Origin: Paguma larvata
Lineage: Eukaryota; Chordata; Mammalia; Carnivora; Viverridae
Assembly: GCA_030068075.1 (NCBI GenBank)
Contig: JAINVK010001442.1
Span: forward strand, 57,158-121,157
Length of the DNA stretch: 64,000 nt
Direction of reading: 5' to 3'
Shown: in pieces, positions 35,209 through 47,035 of the stretch
How the letters are laid out: the number at the start of each line of letters is the position of its first letter
Position numbering within the stretch: position 1 is the first letter of the stretch
Made by a program: the position numbers and the translations under genes
Notes under the pieces: generated by a model
Told to the model about the DNA's origin: nothing
The model's database searches: none
What the model saw: only the letters and a program-made list of their open reading frames with translations

Positions 35209-35927
35209 TGGTTAATAAATTCTAAGTAGGCACTGTTGACTCTCACAGTCTTTAATCTTAAAAAATGAAAAATATCAAAATATAAAAAATAAATAACTAC
35301 CAGCTTTTAAAGGAGTAAACAACATCAACAGTTATGAAGTATTCTTCTCAAAATAGTTAGCCTGAATTGATTCAATTTCACTGATAGATCTACCCTGCGG
35401 TTGATTGGAAATACAGGAAATAAGGGAACAAATTAAATGACTCCATAATAAAACAGGATAAATCAGAAGGTGGGACAATCTACCAGACAAATTTCCTTTT
35501 CTATTTTTATTATTTTTTCTTTAAATCCAAGTTTGTTAACACATAGTGTAATAATGATTTCAGGAATAGAATTTAGTGAGTCATCACTTACATATAACTC
35601 CCAGGGCTCTTCCCAACAAGTGTCCTCTTCAATGCCCCTCACCGTTTGAACCCATTCCCCACCCAACACACCACCAGCAACCCTCAGTTTGTTCTCCGTA
35701 TTTAAGAGTCCCTTATGGTTTGTCTCCCTCCCTCTTTGTCTTACTTTTGCTTCCCTTCCCTTATGTGCATCTGTTTTGTATCTTCAATTCCACATATAAG
35801 TGAAATCATATGATATTTGTCTTTCTCTGACTGACTTATCTCGCTTAGCATAATATACTCCAGTTCCATCCACGTTGTTGCATATGGCAAGATTTCATTC
35901 TTTTTGATCACCAAGTAATATTCCATG

Positions 35928-36025
35928 GTGTGTGTGTGTGTGTGTGTGTGTACACAAACACACACACACATACACACACACGTATGTATATATTTATATA
36001 TATATACGTGTGTGTGTGTGTTTCT
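35928..36025. repeat. Compound TG/CA/TA repeat with mirror symmetry
   Basis: A TG run (35928-35950), a CA run (35954-35982), a TA-rich centre (35983-36006) and a second TG run (36007-36020). Complementary runs could fold back on each other. Confidence 0.9.
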
Positions 36026-38544
36026 GTGTGTATGACATCTTCTTTATCCATTCATCCATTGATGGACATTTGGGCTTTTTCCACACTTTGGCTATTGTCG
36101 ATAGTGCTGCTATAAACATTGGGGTGCATGTGTCCATTTGAATCAGCACACCTGTATCCTGTGGGTAAATACCTGGTAGTGCAATTGCTGGGTCGTAAGG
36201 TAGTTCTGTTTTTAATTTTTTGAGGAACCTCCATTCTGTTTTCCAGAGTGTCTGCACCAGTCTGCATTCCCACCAGCAGGGCAAAAAGTTCCTCTTTCTC
36301 CACATCCTCGCCAACGTCTGTTGTTGCCCGAGTTGTTAATTTTAGCCATTCTGACAGGTGTGAGGTGGTATCTCATTGTGTTTTTGATTTGCATTTCCCT
36401 GATGATGAGTAATGTTGAGCATTTTTTTCATGTGTTTGTTAGCCGTCTGGATGTCTTCTTTAGAAAAGTGTCTATTCATGTCTTTTACCCAGTTTTTCAC
36501 TGGATCATTTGTTTTTTGGATGTTTGATAAGTTCTTTATAGATTTTAGATACCAACTCTTTATCTGATATGTCATTTGCAATTATCGTCTCCCATTCTCT
36601 CTGTTGCCTTTTAGTTTCGCTGATTGTTTCCTTTGCTGTGCAGAAGCCTTTTATTTCGATGAGGTCCCAATAGTTCATTTTTGCTTTTGTTTCCCTTGCC
36701 TCCAGAGACATGTTAATAAGAAATTGCTGTGGCCGAGGTCAAAGAGGTTGTTGCCTGTTTTTCCTCTAAGATTTTGGTGGCTTCCTGTCTCACGTTTAGG
36801 TCTTTCATCCATTTTGAATTTATTTTTGTGTATGGTGGAAGAAAGTTGTCCAGGTTCATTCTTCTGCATGTTGCTGTCCAGTTTCCCAACACCATTTGCT
36901 GAAGAGACTGCTTTTTTTCCTTGGATATCTTTCCTGCTTTGTCAAAGATTAGTTGGCCATACGTTTGTGGGTGCATTTCCGAGTTCTCTCGTCTGTTCCA
37001 CTGATCTATGTGTCTGTTTTTGTGCCAGTACCATACTGTCTGGATGATTACAGCTTTGTAATACAGCTTCAAGTCCAGAATTGCGTTCCCTCCCGCTTTG
37101 GTTTTCTTTTTCAAGGTTGCTTTGGCAGTTCGTGTTCTTTTCAGGTTCCATACAATCTTGAGGATCGCTTGTTCTTTCTCCGTGAAGAACGCTGGTGTTA
37201 TTTTGATAGGGATTGCATTGAATACGTAGATTGCTTTGGGTAATATTGACATTTTAACAATAATATTTAACAATATTGTTAAAAAATGGATTTTTCTTCC
37301 AATCCATGAGCATGGAATGTGTTCCCTGGATTTTTTGTGTCTTTTCGGTTTCTTTTATAAGCTTTCCATAGTTTTTAGTGTATTGATTGTTCGCCTCTTT
37401 GGTTAGGTTTATTCCTAAGTATTTTATGGTTTTTGGTGCCATTGTAAATGGAATTGATTCCTTGCTTTTTCTTTCTGTTGCTTCATTATTGGTGTATAGA
37501 AATGCAAGTGATTTCCGTACATTGATTTTATATCCTGCGACTTTGGTGAATTCATGGATCAGTTCTAGCAGTTTTTTGGTAGAATCTTTTGGCTTTTCTA
37601 TATAGAGTGTCACGTCATCTGCGAAGAGTGAAAGTTTGACTTCCTTCTGGCCGATTTGGATGCCTTTTATTCCTTTGTGTTGTCTGACCACTGAGGCTAG
37701 GAACTCCAGTACCATGTTGAATAACAGTAGTGAAAGTGGATTGTGTTCCTGACCTTAGGGGGAAAGTTCTCAGTTTTTCCCCATTGAGGATGATATTAGC
37801 GTTGGGTCTTTCATATATAGCTTTTATGATCTCGAGGTATGGCCCTTCTATCCCTACTTTGTTGAGGGTTTTTATCAAGAAAGCATGCTATATTTTGTCA
37901 AATGCTTTCTCTGTATCTATTGAGAGGATCATGTGGTTCTTGTCCTTTCTTTTATTGATGTGATATATCATATTGATTGTTTTGCAGATATTGAACAAGC
38001 CCTGCGTCCCAGGTATAAATCCCACTTGGTCATGGTGAGTAAATCCTTTAATGAATTGTTGGATCCAGTTGGCTAGTATCTTGTTGAGGAATTTTGCATC
38101 CACGTTCATCAGGGAAATTGATCTGTAGTTCTCCTTTTTAGTGGGGTCTTTGTCTGGTTTTGGAATCAAGGGTAACGCTGCCTTCATAGAATGAATTTGG
38201 AAGTTTTCCTTCCATTTCTATTTTTTGAAACAGCTTCAAAAGAATAGGTATTGCCTCTTCTTTAAATGTTTTGTAGAATTCCCCTGGAAAGCCATGCAGC
38301 CCTGGACTCTTGTTTTTTGAGAGATTTTTGATTACTAATTCGATTCCTTTATTGGTTATGGGTCTGCTCAAACTTTCTATTTCTTCCTGTTTCAGTTTTG
38401 GCAGTTTTATGTTTCTAGGAATTTGTCCATTTCTTCCAGATTGCCCATTTTATTGGTGTATAATTGCTCATAATATTCTCTTATTATTGTTTGTATTTCT
38501 GCCGTGTTGATTGGGATCTCTCCTCTATTCATTCTTTTCTAAAA

Positions 38545-38770
38545 TTTTTTTAATGTTTGTTTATTTTTGACAGAGATCAAAGAGAGAGAAAGAGAGAGAG
38601 AGAGCACATGAGTAAGAGAGAAGCAGGGAGAGAGGACACAGAATCCAAATCATGCTTCAGGCTCTGAGCTGTCAGCACAGAGCCTGACGTGGGGCCCGAA
38701 TTTATGAACAGTGAGATCATGTCATGAGCCGACGTCGGACACACAATCGAATGAGCCATCCAGGCACCCC
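38545..38770 (-). mobile_element. SINE nested in the L1
   Basis: Minus-strand SINEC_Fc copy that splits the L1: TTCTTTTC before and TCTTTCATTCTTGA after are L1 text. It is younger than the L1. Confidence 0.85.
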
Positions 38771-39350
38771 TCTCGTCTTTCATTCTTGATCTTATTTATT
38801 TGGGTCCCTTTCTTTTTCTTTGTTATCAGTCTGGGTAGGGGCTTATCAATTTTGTTAATTATTTCAAAGAACCATCTCCAGGTTTCATTGATTTATTCTA
38901 CCGGTTTTTTTTTGTTTTTGTTTTGTTTTCTTATTTTTTTCGCTAGCATTAATTTCTCCTCTAATTGTTATTATCTCTTGTCTGCTGCTGGTTTTGGACT
39001 TTATTTGTTGTTCTTTTTCCAACTCCTTAAGGTGTAAGATTAGTTTGTGTATCTGAGACCCTTATTTCTTCTTTAGGAAGGCCTGGAGTGCTATCTACTC
39101 TTTCTGTCTCCTTCTATTTTGAATGACAGTCTTGCCGGATAAAGAATTCTTGGCTGCATATGTTTCCCATTCAGCATGTTGAATATATCCTGCCACACTT
39201 TTCTGGCCTGCCAAGTTTCCATGGACAGATCTGCTGGGATTCTGATCTGTCTTCCCTTATAGGTTAAGGACTTTTTCCCCTTGCTGCTTTCATAATTCTT
39301 TCCTTACAAGACAACTTTCCAAAAACCAATGTCATAAGGAAGGTGGGAAA

Positions 39351-39604
39351 TACAGTATAACCTTGCATTGTGAGTAACTTGCTCTGGGAGTATTCTGCAA
39401 GTTGGGCAGAAGAAATTTTATTTTAAAACAAATTTTAACTTGATAAATGAGTGATATCTTGCAATACAAGTAGTACGTGATACCGAATGTCACATGATCA
39501 CAACTGAGCCAATGGTTCTTGACATTTGCTTTGATATTCAAGTGCTTTGGCTTGTAAGCATGTTTCCAGAACAAATTATGCTTGCAAACCAAGGCTTTAC
39601 CATA
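39351..39604. mobile_element. Short inverted-repeat DNA transposon (mariner-type MITE, tentative)
   Basis: The ends are imperfect inverted repeats of about 30 bp: ACAGTATAACCTTGCATTGT at the left and, read from the right end inward, ATGGTAAAGCCTTGGTTTGC. The 250-bp interior has no open frame. The build suggests a non-autonomous cut-and-paste element; the family name is uncertain. Confidence 0.6.
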
Positions 39605-41951
39605 GATGCGTGATAGATTAAAAGAATGTGAAGAGACATATAATATCTAAACACAAGTGCAATGCATGAACTAGATACTGATTCTTTTCTACATTCTACA
39701 AATGTCTTTTATACCCATTTTGAAGACATTTGAGTAATTGGGGGAATTTGAATGTGGACTAGGTATATGATGATATTATTACATTATTGTTAATTGTTTT
39801 TAGATGTATCAGTAGCATTGTAGTTATGAAGGAACATTTCCTTTCTAAGTTTTTTAAATTTATTCAATCAGAGAGAGAGGGAGAGAGAGAGAGCATAAGC
39901 AGGGCAGGAGCAGAGAGAGAGGGAGAGAAAATCCCAAGCAGGCTCTGCAGTGTCAGCGCAAAGCCCGATGCGGGGCTCGAACTTAGGAACCACGTGATCA
40001 TGACCTGAGCCGAAGGCAGATGCTTAACCGACCGAGCCCCCAGGCACCGCGGAACACTTCCTTTGTGAAGGAGAAGTTTAATGGACATATTTAGAATTAT
40101 CAGTGTCATGACAACTGTAACTTATTTTCACAAGGTTCAGGGACATTTTTCAGAGACCGAGAAAACAAATATGACAGCATTTACATTAAAAAAGTATATA
40201 GGTGAAGGATGTGCCAGGTTCCTCATCGTAGTATTCCTTCAATTTTCCTGAGCATTTACGATGATTTGACAATAAAAATAAATTGGGCAAGGACAGGACA
40301 TAAAGGTAAGTATTTCCAGACATGGTAAATGTCGCCATCATCAAACTCATTTTTAAAAAAATCATATAAAACGTCACTAGGACTTGTGATACATTTAAGG
40401 GGATTTCCAAATAAATTTGAGTACTTAGTGGAGCACCAGATTTATGTTCTGCAAATTACACCCCCCATCCAAGTTACTCCTGTGCCTGGGGAAGTTTGTA
40501 TACAAAACTGGTTAAGACAGGCAGAGGCAGGATCACTAAGATGCTTCTAAGGGTTTGTTCTTGACAGAGAATGTAACCAAATCGGGCAGAATTATTGCAT
40601 ATAGCTAGTACGTGTCACCTTCTACCCACCACACTTCCAGGGGAGGGGTGGTTAGGGGGCTCCGCTGGTTAAGCGTTCGAGTCTTGATTTTGGCTCAGGT
40701 CATGATCTCACAGTTCGTGGGTTCAGGCCCTGAGTCGGGCTCCGCATTGACAGTGCAAAGCCTGCTTGGGATTCTCTCTCTCTCTTCCTCTCTGCCCGTC
40801 CCCCCTTTCTCTCTCAAAATAAATAAACTTGAAAAATATTTTCCAGAGGTAAGGATAGAAACAGAAACCATCAGGGGTATAAAACCGAAGAGAAACTCAC
40901 TTCTCCAAGGAGATCCAGTACAAGTATTCCTAATTTTCCCTTTTCCGTGCAGGGTTGAGATAGACAGGAATCAAGACAAATCCCTTTTATTTCATGCTTA
41001 CTATTAAGTGTTGCTAGTAAAACAAAATACGTAGCAAGTGTTCCTCAGCTAAATAATTAGCAAACCTTCTGATTGGCAATAGGTAGAAACTGAACACGGA
41101 CGCTCAAAGTGGAGTATGATAGTGACATGTTCATGCTGGAATTGAAAATTGCTTATAGTTGAAATGTGCGATTTAAAAAAAAATAAAATAAAATGGTAAG
41201 TGATGTTTTTTAAAAAAAAACCTCAATCAGCACCAGGTGCCAAGCCCTCCACTCTGTCACAAGGTCTGAGGCATGTCATGAAATGATTGAATATAGTGAC
41301 GACTTTGTTAGGTAATTAGGGACTTGTCACTAGGTACAATTTACTCACAAACACAAGGAAGAATAAAATCTAAACAAACATCATTATATTTCTGCTGAAA
41401 ATGTGAGGATACTTCTTTTATGCAGCAAAAGACTACCTACTCAGGTGAATAGAAAAATGTCTACATTTCCAGAGCCCTATGCCAGGGATGCTATATTCCA
41501 GAATAAGCAGGTCTGAGAACAAACTTAGAACTGTGTGTGTGTGTGTGTATGTGTGTGTGTGTGTGCGCGCGCGCACACACACACGTTCGGTTTGGCCTTA
41601 AAAGCCATTTGACTTCAAATGAGTGTGATGTTCAGAGCAATCAATGTGAAATTAAGAGTTATGAAAGTACTTTGGTTTTTGAAGTTTTTATATTTACTTA
41701 TGCATTTATGTATTTATGTATTTTAATGTTTTTTAAAATTTATCTTTGAGAGAGAGAGAGAGCGCCAGCAGGGTAAGACAGACAGAGAAGGGGACAGAGA
41801 ATTCCCCAAAGTGGGAGCTGCCTCGGGAACAGTGAGCCCAATGTGGGGCTCGAAATCACAAACCATGAGATCATGGCCACGGCCTCAGTCGGACACTAAT
41901 CTGATTGAGGCACCCACATTCTCCTCTTGTTTTTAATTTGAGAGGCAGAGA

Positions 41952-42000
<49 letters not shown>

Positions 42001-43125
42001 TAGCAGGCTCGACAGTCAGCATGGAGCCCCATGAAAGGCTCGATCCCACAACCCCGGGATCATGACCTGAGCCAAAATCCAGAATCAGACACTCAACTAT
42101 CTGAGCCACCAGGCCACTCCTGGACTAAAGACATTTTAATGTTCCACAGGGAACAGTGTTAATAGGATTGTAGAAAAGGCTACTTTTGAGTTGTTGGGGT
42201 TTTTTTTTTGTGTTTTTTTTAACCTTTTTATTTATTTTTGAGAGACAGACGGAGTAGAGCAGGGAAGGGGCAGAGAGAGAGGGAGACACAAAATAGGAAG
42301 CAAGCTCCAGGTTCTGAGCTGCCAGCACAGAGCCTGATGTGGGACTCAAACCCATGACCGTGAGATCATGACCTGAGCCAAAGTCAGATGCTTAAGTGAC
42401 TGAGCCACCCATGCGCCCCTGGGTTGTTTTTTTTTTTTTAAGGGACCAAGCTCATGGAAGCTTGAGAAGCCGATTTTGAGCATAGGCTGATAGAATTGTG
42501 GAATTGCACGCCTGCCTGGCTGATTCCTCAGAACTAATATTAATATCTGAATATCCAAACTTTAAATATCTGATCTTACAGAGGTGGACCAACGTCCAGA
42601 AAAATAAGGGGCTTGTCCAAGACTCACTCACAGCAAGCTGCTGCCTAGCCCAAGCCTGCCGATCTTCAGAAAGCCTGTCTGATTATGTACAATGTTGGAG
42701 GCTTATAATTACTGAGCAGAAACTTCAGGTGAAAATAGCCATGGGGAAGGACCTGCGAGTCTGAGATGGAATATCTTTGCCTAGGCAGCAGAGCCCGATA
42801 CCCGTGGTCCAACAGAGCGCATTTAGGACAGGCGAACAGGGCTTGGAGCCCAAGACTGGAGCTGGTGAAAAAGAGAGCGGCGGGGGCAGGACAAGGAGAG
42901 GTACGGGAAGGGCACACCCACTGCAATCTCCACTCAGGAGACAGCATATCTGAGAATATGCCTCCTCCTCCACTTGGGTCCCCCTTTGGCAGACACAGAT
43001 CCCCAATGATGGAGCGTCCCCCACTCGTGCCCCCAATAGGCCAAATCACAATCAAACCCTAGAGTCTGTCATGAGGAAGGATATGGAGGCCCTCTCCGAG
43101 GGTTAACAGCTCACTAATCCTTTCT
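39605..43125. other. Gene-poor stretch with SINEs and simple repeats
   Basis: SINEs at 39850-40052 (-), 40640-40835 (+), 41725-41920 (-), 41935-42120 (-) and 42220-42420 (-). A GA run is at 41958-41997. A MIR-like piece lies at about 42570-42680 (AGAGGTGGACCAACGTCCAG). Stretches 40053-40640, 40836-41530 and 42680-43125 look unique; short open frames there have no recognisable domain or splice context. Confidence 0.6.
41533..41585. repeat. TG-CG-CA palindromic simple repeat
   Basis: A TG run passes through GCGCGCGC into a CA run, forming a near-perfect inverted repeat of alternating purine-pyrimidine. Confidence 0.92.
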
Positions 43126-45227
43126 TTTTCTTTAAGTTTTTATGTCATTAAGTAATCTCTACACCCAATGTGGGGCTCAAACTCATGACCCCGAGGTCAA
43201 GAGCCGCACACTCCTCCGACTGAGCCCTCCAGGGATCCCACAATTTCTTTCTTTTCCTGAACATTCTGTGAGTGTGCTCTGAAGTGATGTTATATTCTCT
43301 TTTACACTTTCCTTACATGGGGCGCCTGGGGAGCCCAGTGGGTTGAGCATCTGACTCTTGAGTTCAGCTCAGGTCATAATCCCAAGTCGTGGGGTCCTTC
43401 CCAGTTTCTGTTACAGTGAAGGAACATGCGTTCCTATTTGGAAAGTATTTACAGCAATGCTTTGTACACACTGTGCACCAATGTGAAAGAAATAAATGTG
43501 AAATGAATATTGGGACCCAGAGCATTTTCAAAGGTTTATCACCCTAGACAAAAGGCATTTTATTTTTATTTTATTTTTTTTTACTTTTTATTTATTTATT
43601 TATTTATTTTTAATTTTATAATAGTTTATTTTCAAATTGGTTTACATATAACACCCAGTGTTCATCCCAACATGTGCCCCCTTCAATGCATTTTAAACTG
43701 CTTTTTTAATACTTCTTTCTTTTATTTTTTAAAAAGTTTATTGATCTATTTCTAAGGAGTGAGCAAGCCTGACATGGAGAGGGACAGAGAGAGACACGGA
43801 GACAGGAAACGTCAAGTAGACTCCACGCTATCGTTGCAGAGCCTGACGCGACTGGAACTCATCATGAACCATAGTGTCTGACAAGTAACCGACTGAGCCA
43901 CCCCGGGTATATTTTTTAACTTTTATTTACTTATTGATTGATTGATTGATCGATCGATCTATTTATTTATCTATTTATTTATTTATTTTAATGATTTTTA
44001 AAATTTACCTTTGAGAGAGAGAGCACGCCAATAGGGTAGGACAGAGAGAGAGGGGGACAGAGAATCCAAAGCGGGCTCAGAGCCGGGAGCAGTGAGCCTA
44101 ATGCGTGGCTTGAAATCACAAACCATGAGATCATGGCCACAGGCAAACTGGGACGCTAAACCAATTGAGACACCCACATGTTCCACTTGTGTTTAGATTG
44201 AGAGAGAGAGAGAGGGAGACTTAAGCAGGCCTCACACTCATTATGGGGCCCCATGCAGGGCTAGATCCCACAACCCCGGGAAAGTGACCTGAGCCGAAAT
44301 CAAGAGTCAGACGCTTAACCAACTGAGCCACCTAGGGCCCCCTGTTATTCCCATTTTAAAGATGAGTAAACCGAGGCAAAGGAAGAATATGCAGCTCACC
44401 AGGTTAGCCAGAGGGCCAGTGCTGAGCGAAGCAAGATTTAAACCCCCGGAATCTGGATACAGAGCCTTTGCTCTCCTAAACCTGTCACACCAGATCCCAA
44501 TTCCTGCTCCTTTTGCTTCAGATAGGGCTCCACTTGGGTGCCTGGCTGGCTCAGCCGGTTGCATGGCCCGCTTCGTCTCAGGTCCTGATCTCATGCTTCA
44601 TGGGTTTGAGCCCCGCATCGGGTTGCCTGCCAACAGCTCAGAATCTAGAGCCTGCTTTGGATTCTGTGTCTCTGTCTCTTTGTGCCCCTCCCCTGCTCTC
44701 ACTCTGTCTCTTTATCTTAAAAATAAATAAACATTAAAAAAATTTTTTTTAATTTTATACTAGTTTATTTTCAAATTGGTTTACATATAACACCCAGTGT
44801 TCATCACAACATGTGCCCTTTTTAATGCCCATCACCCCCTCTCCCCCCTCCCTCACCCCCCTCGCCCTCAGTTTTTTCTTAGTCTTTGAGAGTCTCTTAT
44901 GTTTTATCTCCCTCCCTCTCTGTGTCTTTTTTTCCTTTCCCTTCTTCCCCTCCCCCTGGTTTTTGCTTAGTCTCACAAAGTCCACCTATTCGTGGAAACA
45001 TGTGGTATCTGTCTTTTTCTGACTGACTTATTTCACTTAACATAATACCCTCCAGTTCCATCCATGTTGCTACACATGGCCAGATTTCATTTTTTCTCAT
45101 TGCCACGTAGTAGTCCATTGTATATAAGTACCATAACTTCTTTATCCATTATTTATTTTGAGAGAGAGAGAAAGAGAGAGAGCACTAGTGGGGGAGGGGC
45201 AGAGAGAGCAAGAGAAAGAGAGAGGTG
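43125..45227. mobile_element. Dense SINE and L1 fragment cluster
   Basis: SINEs at 43125-43242 (-, short), 43317-43400 (+, fragment), 43735-43905 (-), 43990-44180 (-), 44190-44342 (-), 44528-44745 (+) and 45145-45227 (-, partial). L1 3' ends at 43600-43705 (-) and 44750-45145 (-), both with CAAATTGGTTTACATATAAC. A MIR-like piece lies at 44345-44500. Simple GATT/ATTT repeats fill 43925-43990. Confidence 0.75.
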
Positions 45228-45475
45228 CCTGGGTGGCTCAGTCAGTTAAGTGTCTGATTTCAGCTCAGGTCATGATCCCACGGCTTGCAGAGGTGGTAGC
45301 CTTCTGCCTCACTACAGCCATGGATCCTCTGCCCCTTGACTCCCACGAGTCAGGCTCTGAGCTGACAGCTCAGAGCATGGAGCCTGCCTCTTATTCTGTC
45401 TCCTTCTCTCTCTGCCCCTCCCCAACTTGCGCGCTCTCTCTCTCTCTCTCTCTCTCTCAAAAATAAATAAACATT
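45228..45475 (+). mobile_element. SINE carrying a 59-bp patch of RHOXF1 exon 1
   Basis: SINE head GTGCCTGGGTGGCTCAGTCA and tail AAAAATAAATAAACATT are normal. In the middle, 45282-45340 matches 46998-47056 (end of the RHOXF1 5' UTR, ATG and first seven codons) with 3 mismatches in 59. The patch replaces about 17 bases of the SINE body; SINE text resumes at CACGAGTCAGGCTCTG. It is in the same orientation as the gene. Confidence 0.92.
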
Positions 45476-45479
45476 TAAA

Positions 45480-45650
45480 AAGTTTTTTAAAAAATGAGAG
45501 AGAGAGGGAGGGAGGGAAACCCAAGCAGGCTCTGATCTCTCAGTGTAGAGCCCGATGCCAGGCTCGATTTCACAAACCATGAGATCATTACCTGAACTGA
45601 ATTCAAGGGTCAGATATTTAATTGACTGAGCGCCCCCTCCAAGGCGCCCT
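45480..45650 (-). mobile_element. SINE, minus strand
   Basis: GA-rich tail, CCCAAGCAGGCTCTGATCTC and the A/B-box half of the carnivore SINE, ending in CAAGGCGCCC. It abuts the patched SINE tail to tail. Confidence 0.75.
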
Positions 45651-45664
45651 GGCACATGATTATT

Positions 45665-46085
45665 TTAAATAAAAGTTACTTAAGAAACAGCCAATGCAAA
45701 AAGAACACCCTGAGCCCCCTTTGCTTCCCAAAAAGCAAGAAATAAATCGTGAAAGTTACGGTCCCTGTACACCAGGAAGTAAAGAGACAGCCTTACAACC
45801 AGAGATGGGAAATAGAGGGCAGAGAAGGCTGTGTAAACACCTCTTGTTACTCTTTCCTAATTTCCTACCCCAGCCCAAATTATGTTTAGAATTCTTTATG
45901 AATCAAAGCTCCCAAACACAAGTTTTCTTTGCCCTGTCAGTTCCTCAGTGATGCCTTGGTTATTTCTTGAGGTGTCATTATTGGGCCTCTGTGTGCACAT
46001 AATAAAACATTGTTTTTTCTCCTGCCAAACTGTCTCATGTCAATTTAATTCCTAAACCGGCTAGAAGATCTTGAAGGACATAAAG
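45665..46085 (+). mobile_element. Possible solo LTR fragment (ERV1-like)
   Basis: ATAATAAAACATTG near 45999 is followed by TTTTCTCCTGCCAAACTGTC and CATGTCAATTTAATTCCTAA, a signal plus U5-like layout often seen at the end of mammalian LTRs. No matching partner LTR is in the window and the 5' border is unclear. It lies just upstream of the RHOXF1 unit. Confidence 0.4.
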
Positions 46086-46129
46086 AAAACTTTTTCCTCC
46101 CTTACACTGGCCTGGGTCTCTTTCAGACA

Positions 46130-46520
46130 ATTTTATTTTTTCCTGAGCAAGGGATCGGGATGATATTTTTAGAAATGGTGGGGAGAGGGAGCAGCAGGGG
46201 GAAAGGTGGAAACTTAACCTGCGTTCATGCCAGTAGCCCAGCACAGGGAACGGCAGAGCTCGTATAGAGGACCCCCTACCTTAGATGCACGCTTCACTCT
46301 GGCATGCAAAGCCGGTAAAATGCAAGAGTTCTTGGGTGCACTAAGCCCTGGGCTGGGGTCTACACTTGCACTCTGATGTGGATTCGTTAGGAAAAATCTG
46401 GAGTACTTGAACTTTCTCATCGGGCACATCCGATTTCCCGTAGAGTGCATCTTATCCAGAATGCTCTGCAAACCCGGCCCCAAGATCCAACTCTGGGCAC
46501 TCCGGGGGACGTGGGGAGGG
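46130..46520 (+). repeat. RHOXF1 upstream block homologous to the RHOXF2 upstream blocks
   Basis: This block aligns with 9700-10080 and with the reverse complement of 18940-19300. Shared runs include TGGAAACTTAACCT-like text, GCCCAGCACAG, TTCTTGGGTGCAC-like text, GGTCTACACTTG and TGCTCTGCAAACC. It lies outside the coding exons, so the duplicated unit included upstream DNA. Confidence 0.75.
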
Positions 46521-46849
46521 AGGGTTCTACTTACTCTGTCCCTGCAGAAACTCGGGTCGTCCTTTCAGCTCAATTATTAGCCTGAGGTGCGTGTCGGTTG
46601 CCAAAAATAGAGGGGTGGGCTTTCTCGAAACTTTCCCTGAAGTCCCGAGCCGCCATCTCTCCCCGTCCCTGATTTGCCCCCGAAATCAGTTTGCATAATC
46701 CAGTACGACCCCGTCCTCGGACCAGACCCTCTGCTCCAGTGGGGAGTGGTAAACCGAACTTTAGAGCCCCCATTCTGCACATAACCTAAGCTCCCGCCTT
46801 TCCCATAGTGCCCTCATTTTTTGGCCCCACCCCCGACCCCTTGCGTGCC

Positions 46850-47035
46850 CAAGAAAGTCCCACCCACCGCACGTGGCGGAAAAGGAAAGCCAATAGGAAT
46901 CGTCCAAAGGGGAGCGCGTCGGTCTTGGACCCGAGCCAAACCATTTGAACTGGTACGAGGCGCCAAAAGAGCCCCACTCGGCTCTCAGTCACCGCAGGGC
47001 TCGCAGAGGCGGTAGCCTTCTGCCTCACTACAGCC
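46850..47035 (+). promoter_or_regulatory. Likely RHOXF1 promoter and 5' UTR
   Basis: GC-rich sequence directly before the start codon. It contains an E-box CACGTG at 46870-46875 and a CCAAT box at 46890-46894; no TATA box is obvious. Position and composition suggest the promoter; the transcription start is not visible. Confidence 0.5.

Larger units (their letters stand above)
35480..39310 (-). mobile_element. Rearranged carnivore L1 with ORF2 remnants, minus strand
   Basis: The 3' end is at the left (about 35480). Minus-strand frames carry the ORF2 C terminus and reverse transcriptase in order: pieces at 38371-38138, 38187-37888, 37878-37615, 37715-37254, 37273-36713, 36711-36505 and 36314-35994. 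The catalytic FADD box is at 37625-37614. Frameshifts and stops separate the pieces, so no full ORF2 can be made. A SINE interrupts it at 38545-38770, and upstream ORF2 or ORF1/5' UTR text continues at 38771-39310 with apparent internal loss. A TG/CA/TA repeat at 35928-36025 lies within its 3' part. Confidence 0.85.

Noticed and set aside
35741..36141. Frames encoding Cys/Val or Thr/His repeats
   Set aside because: They are translations of the TG/CA microsatellite in the L1 3' end.
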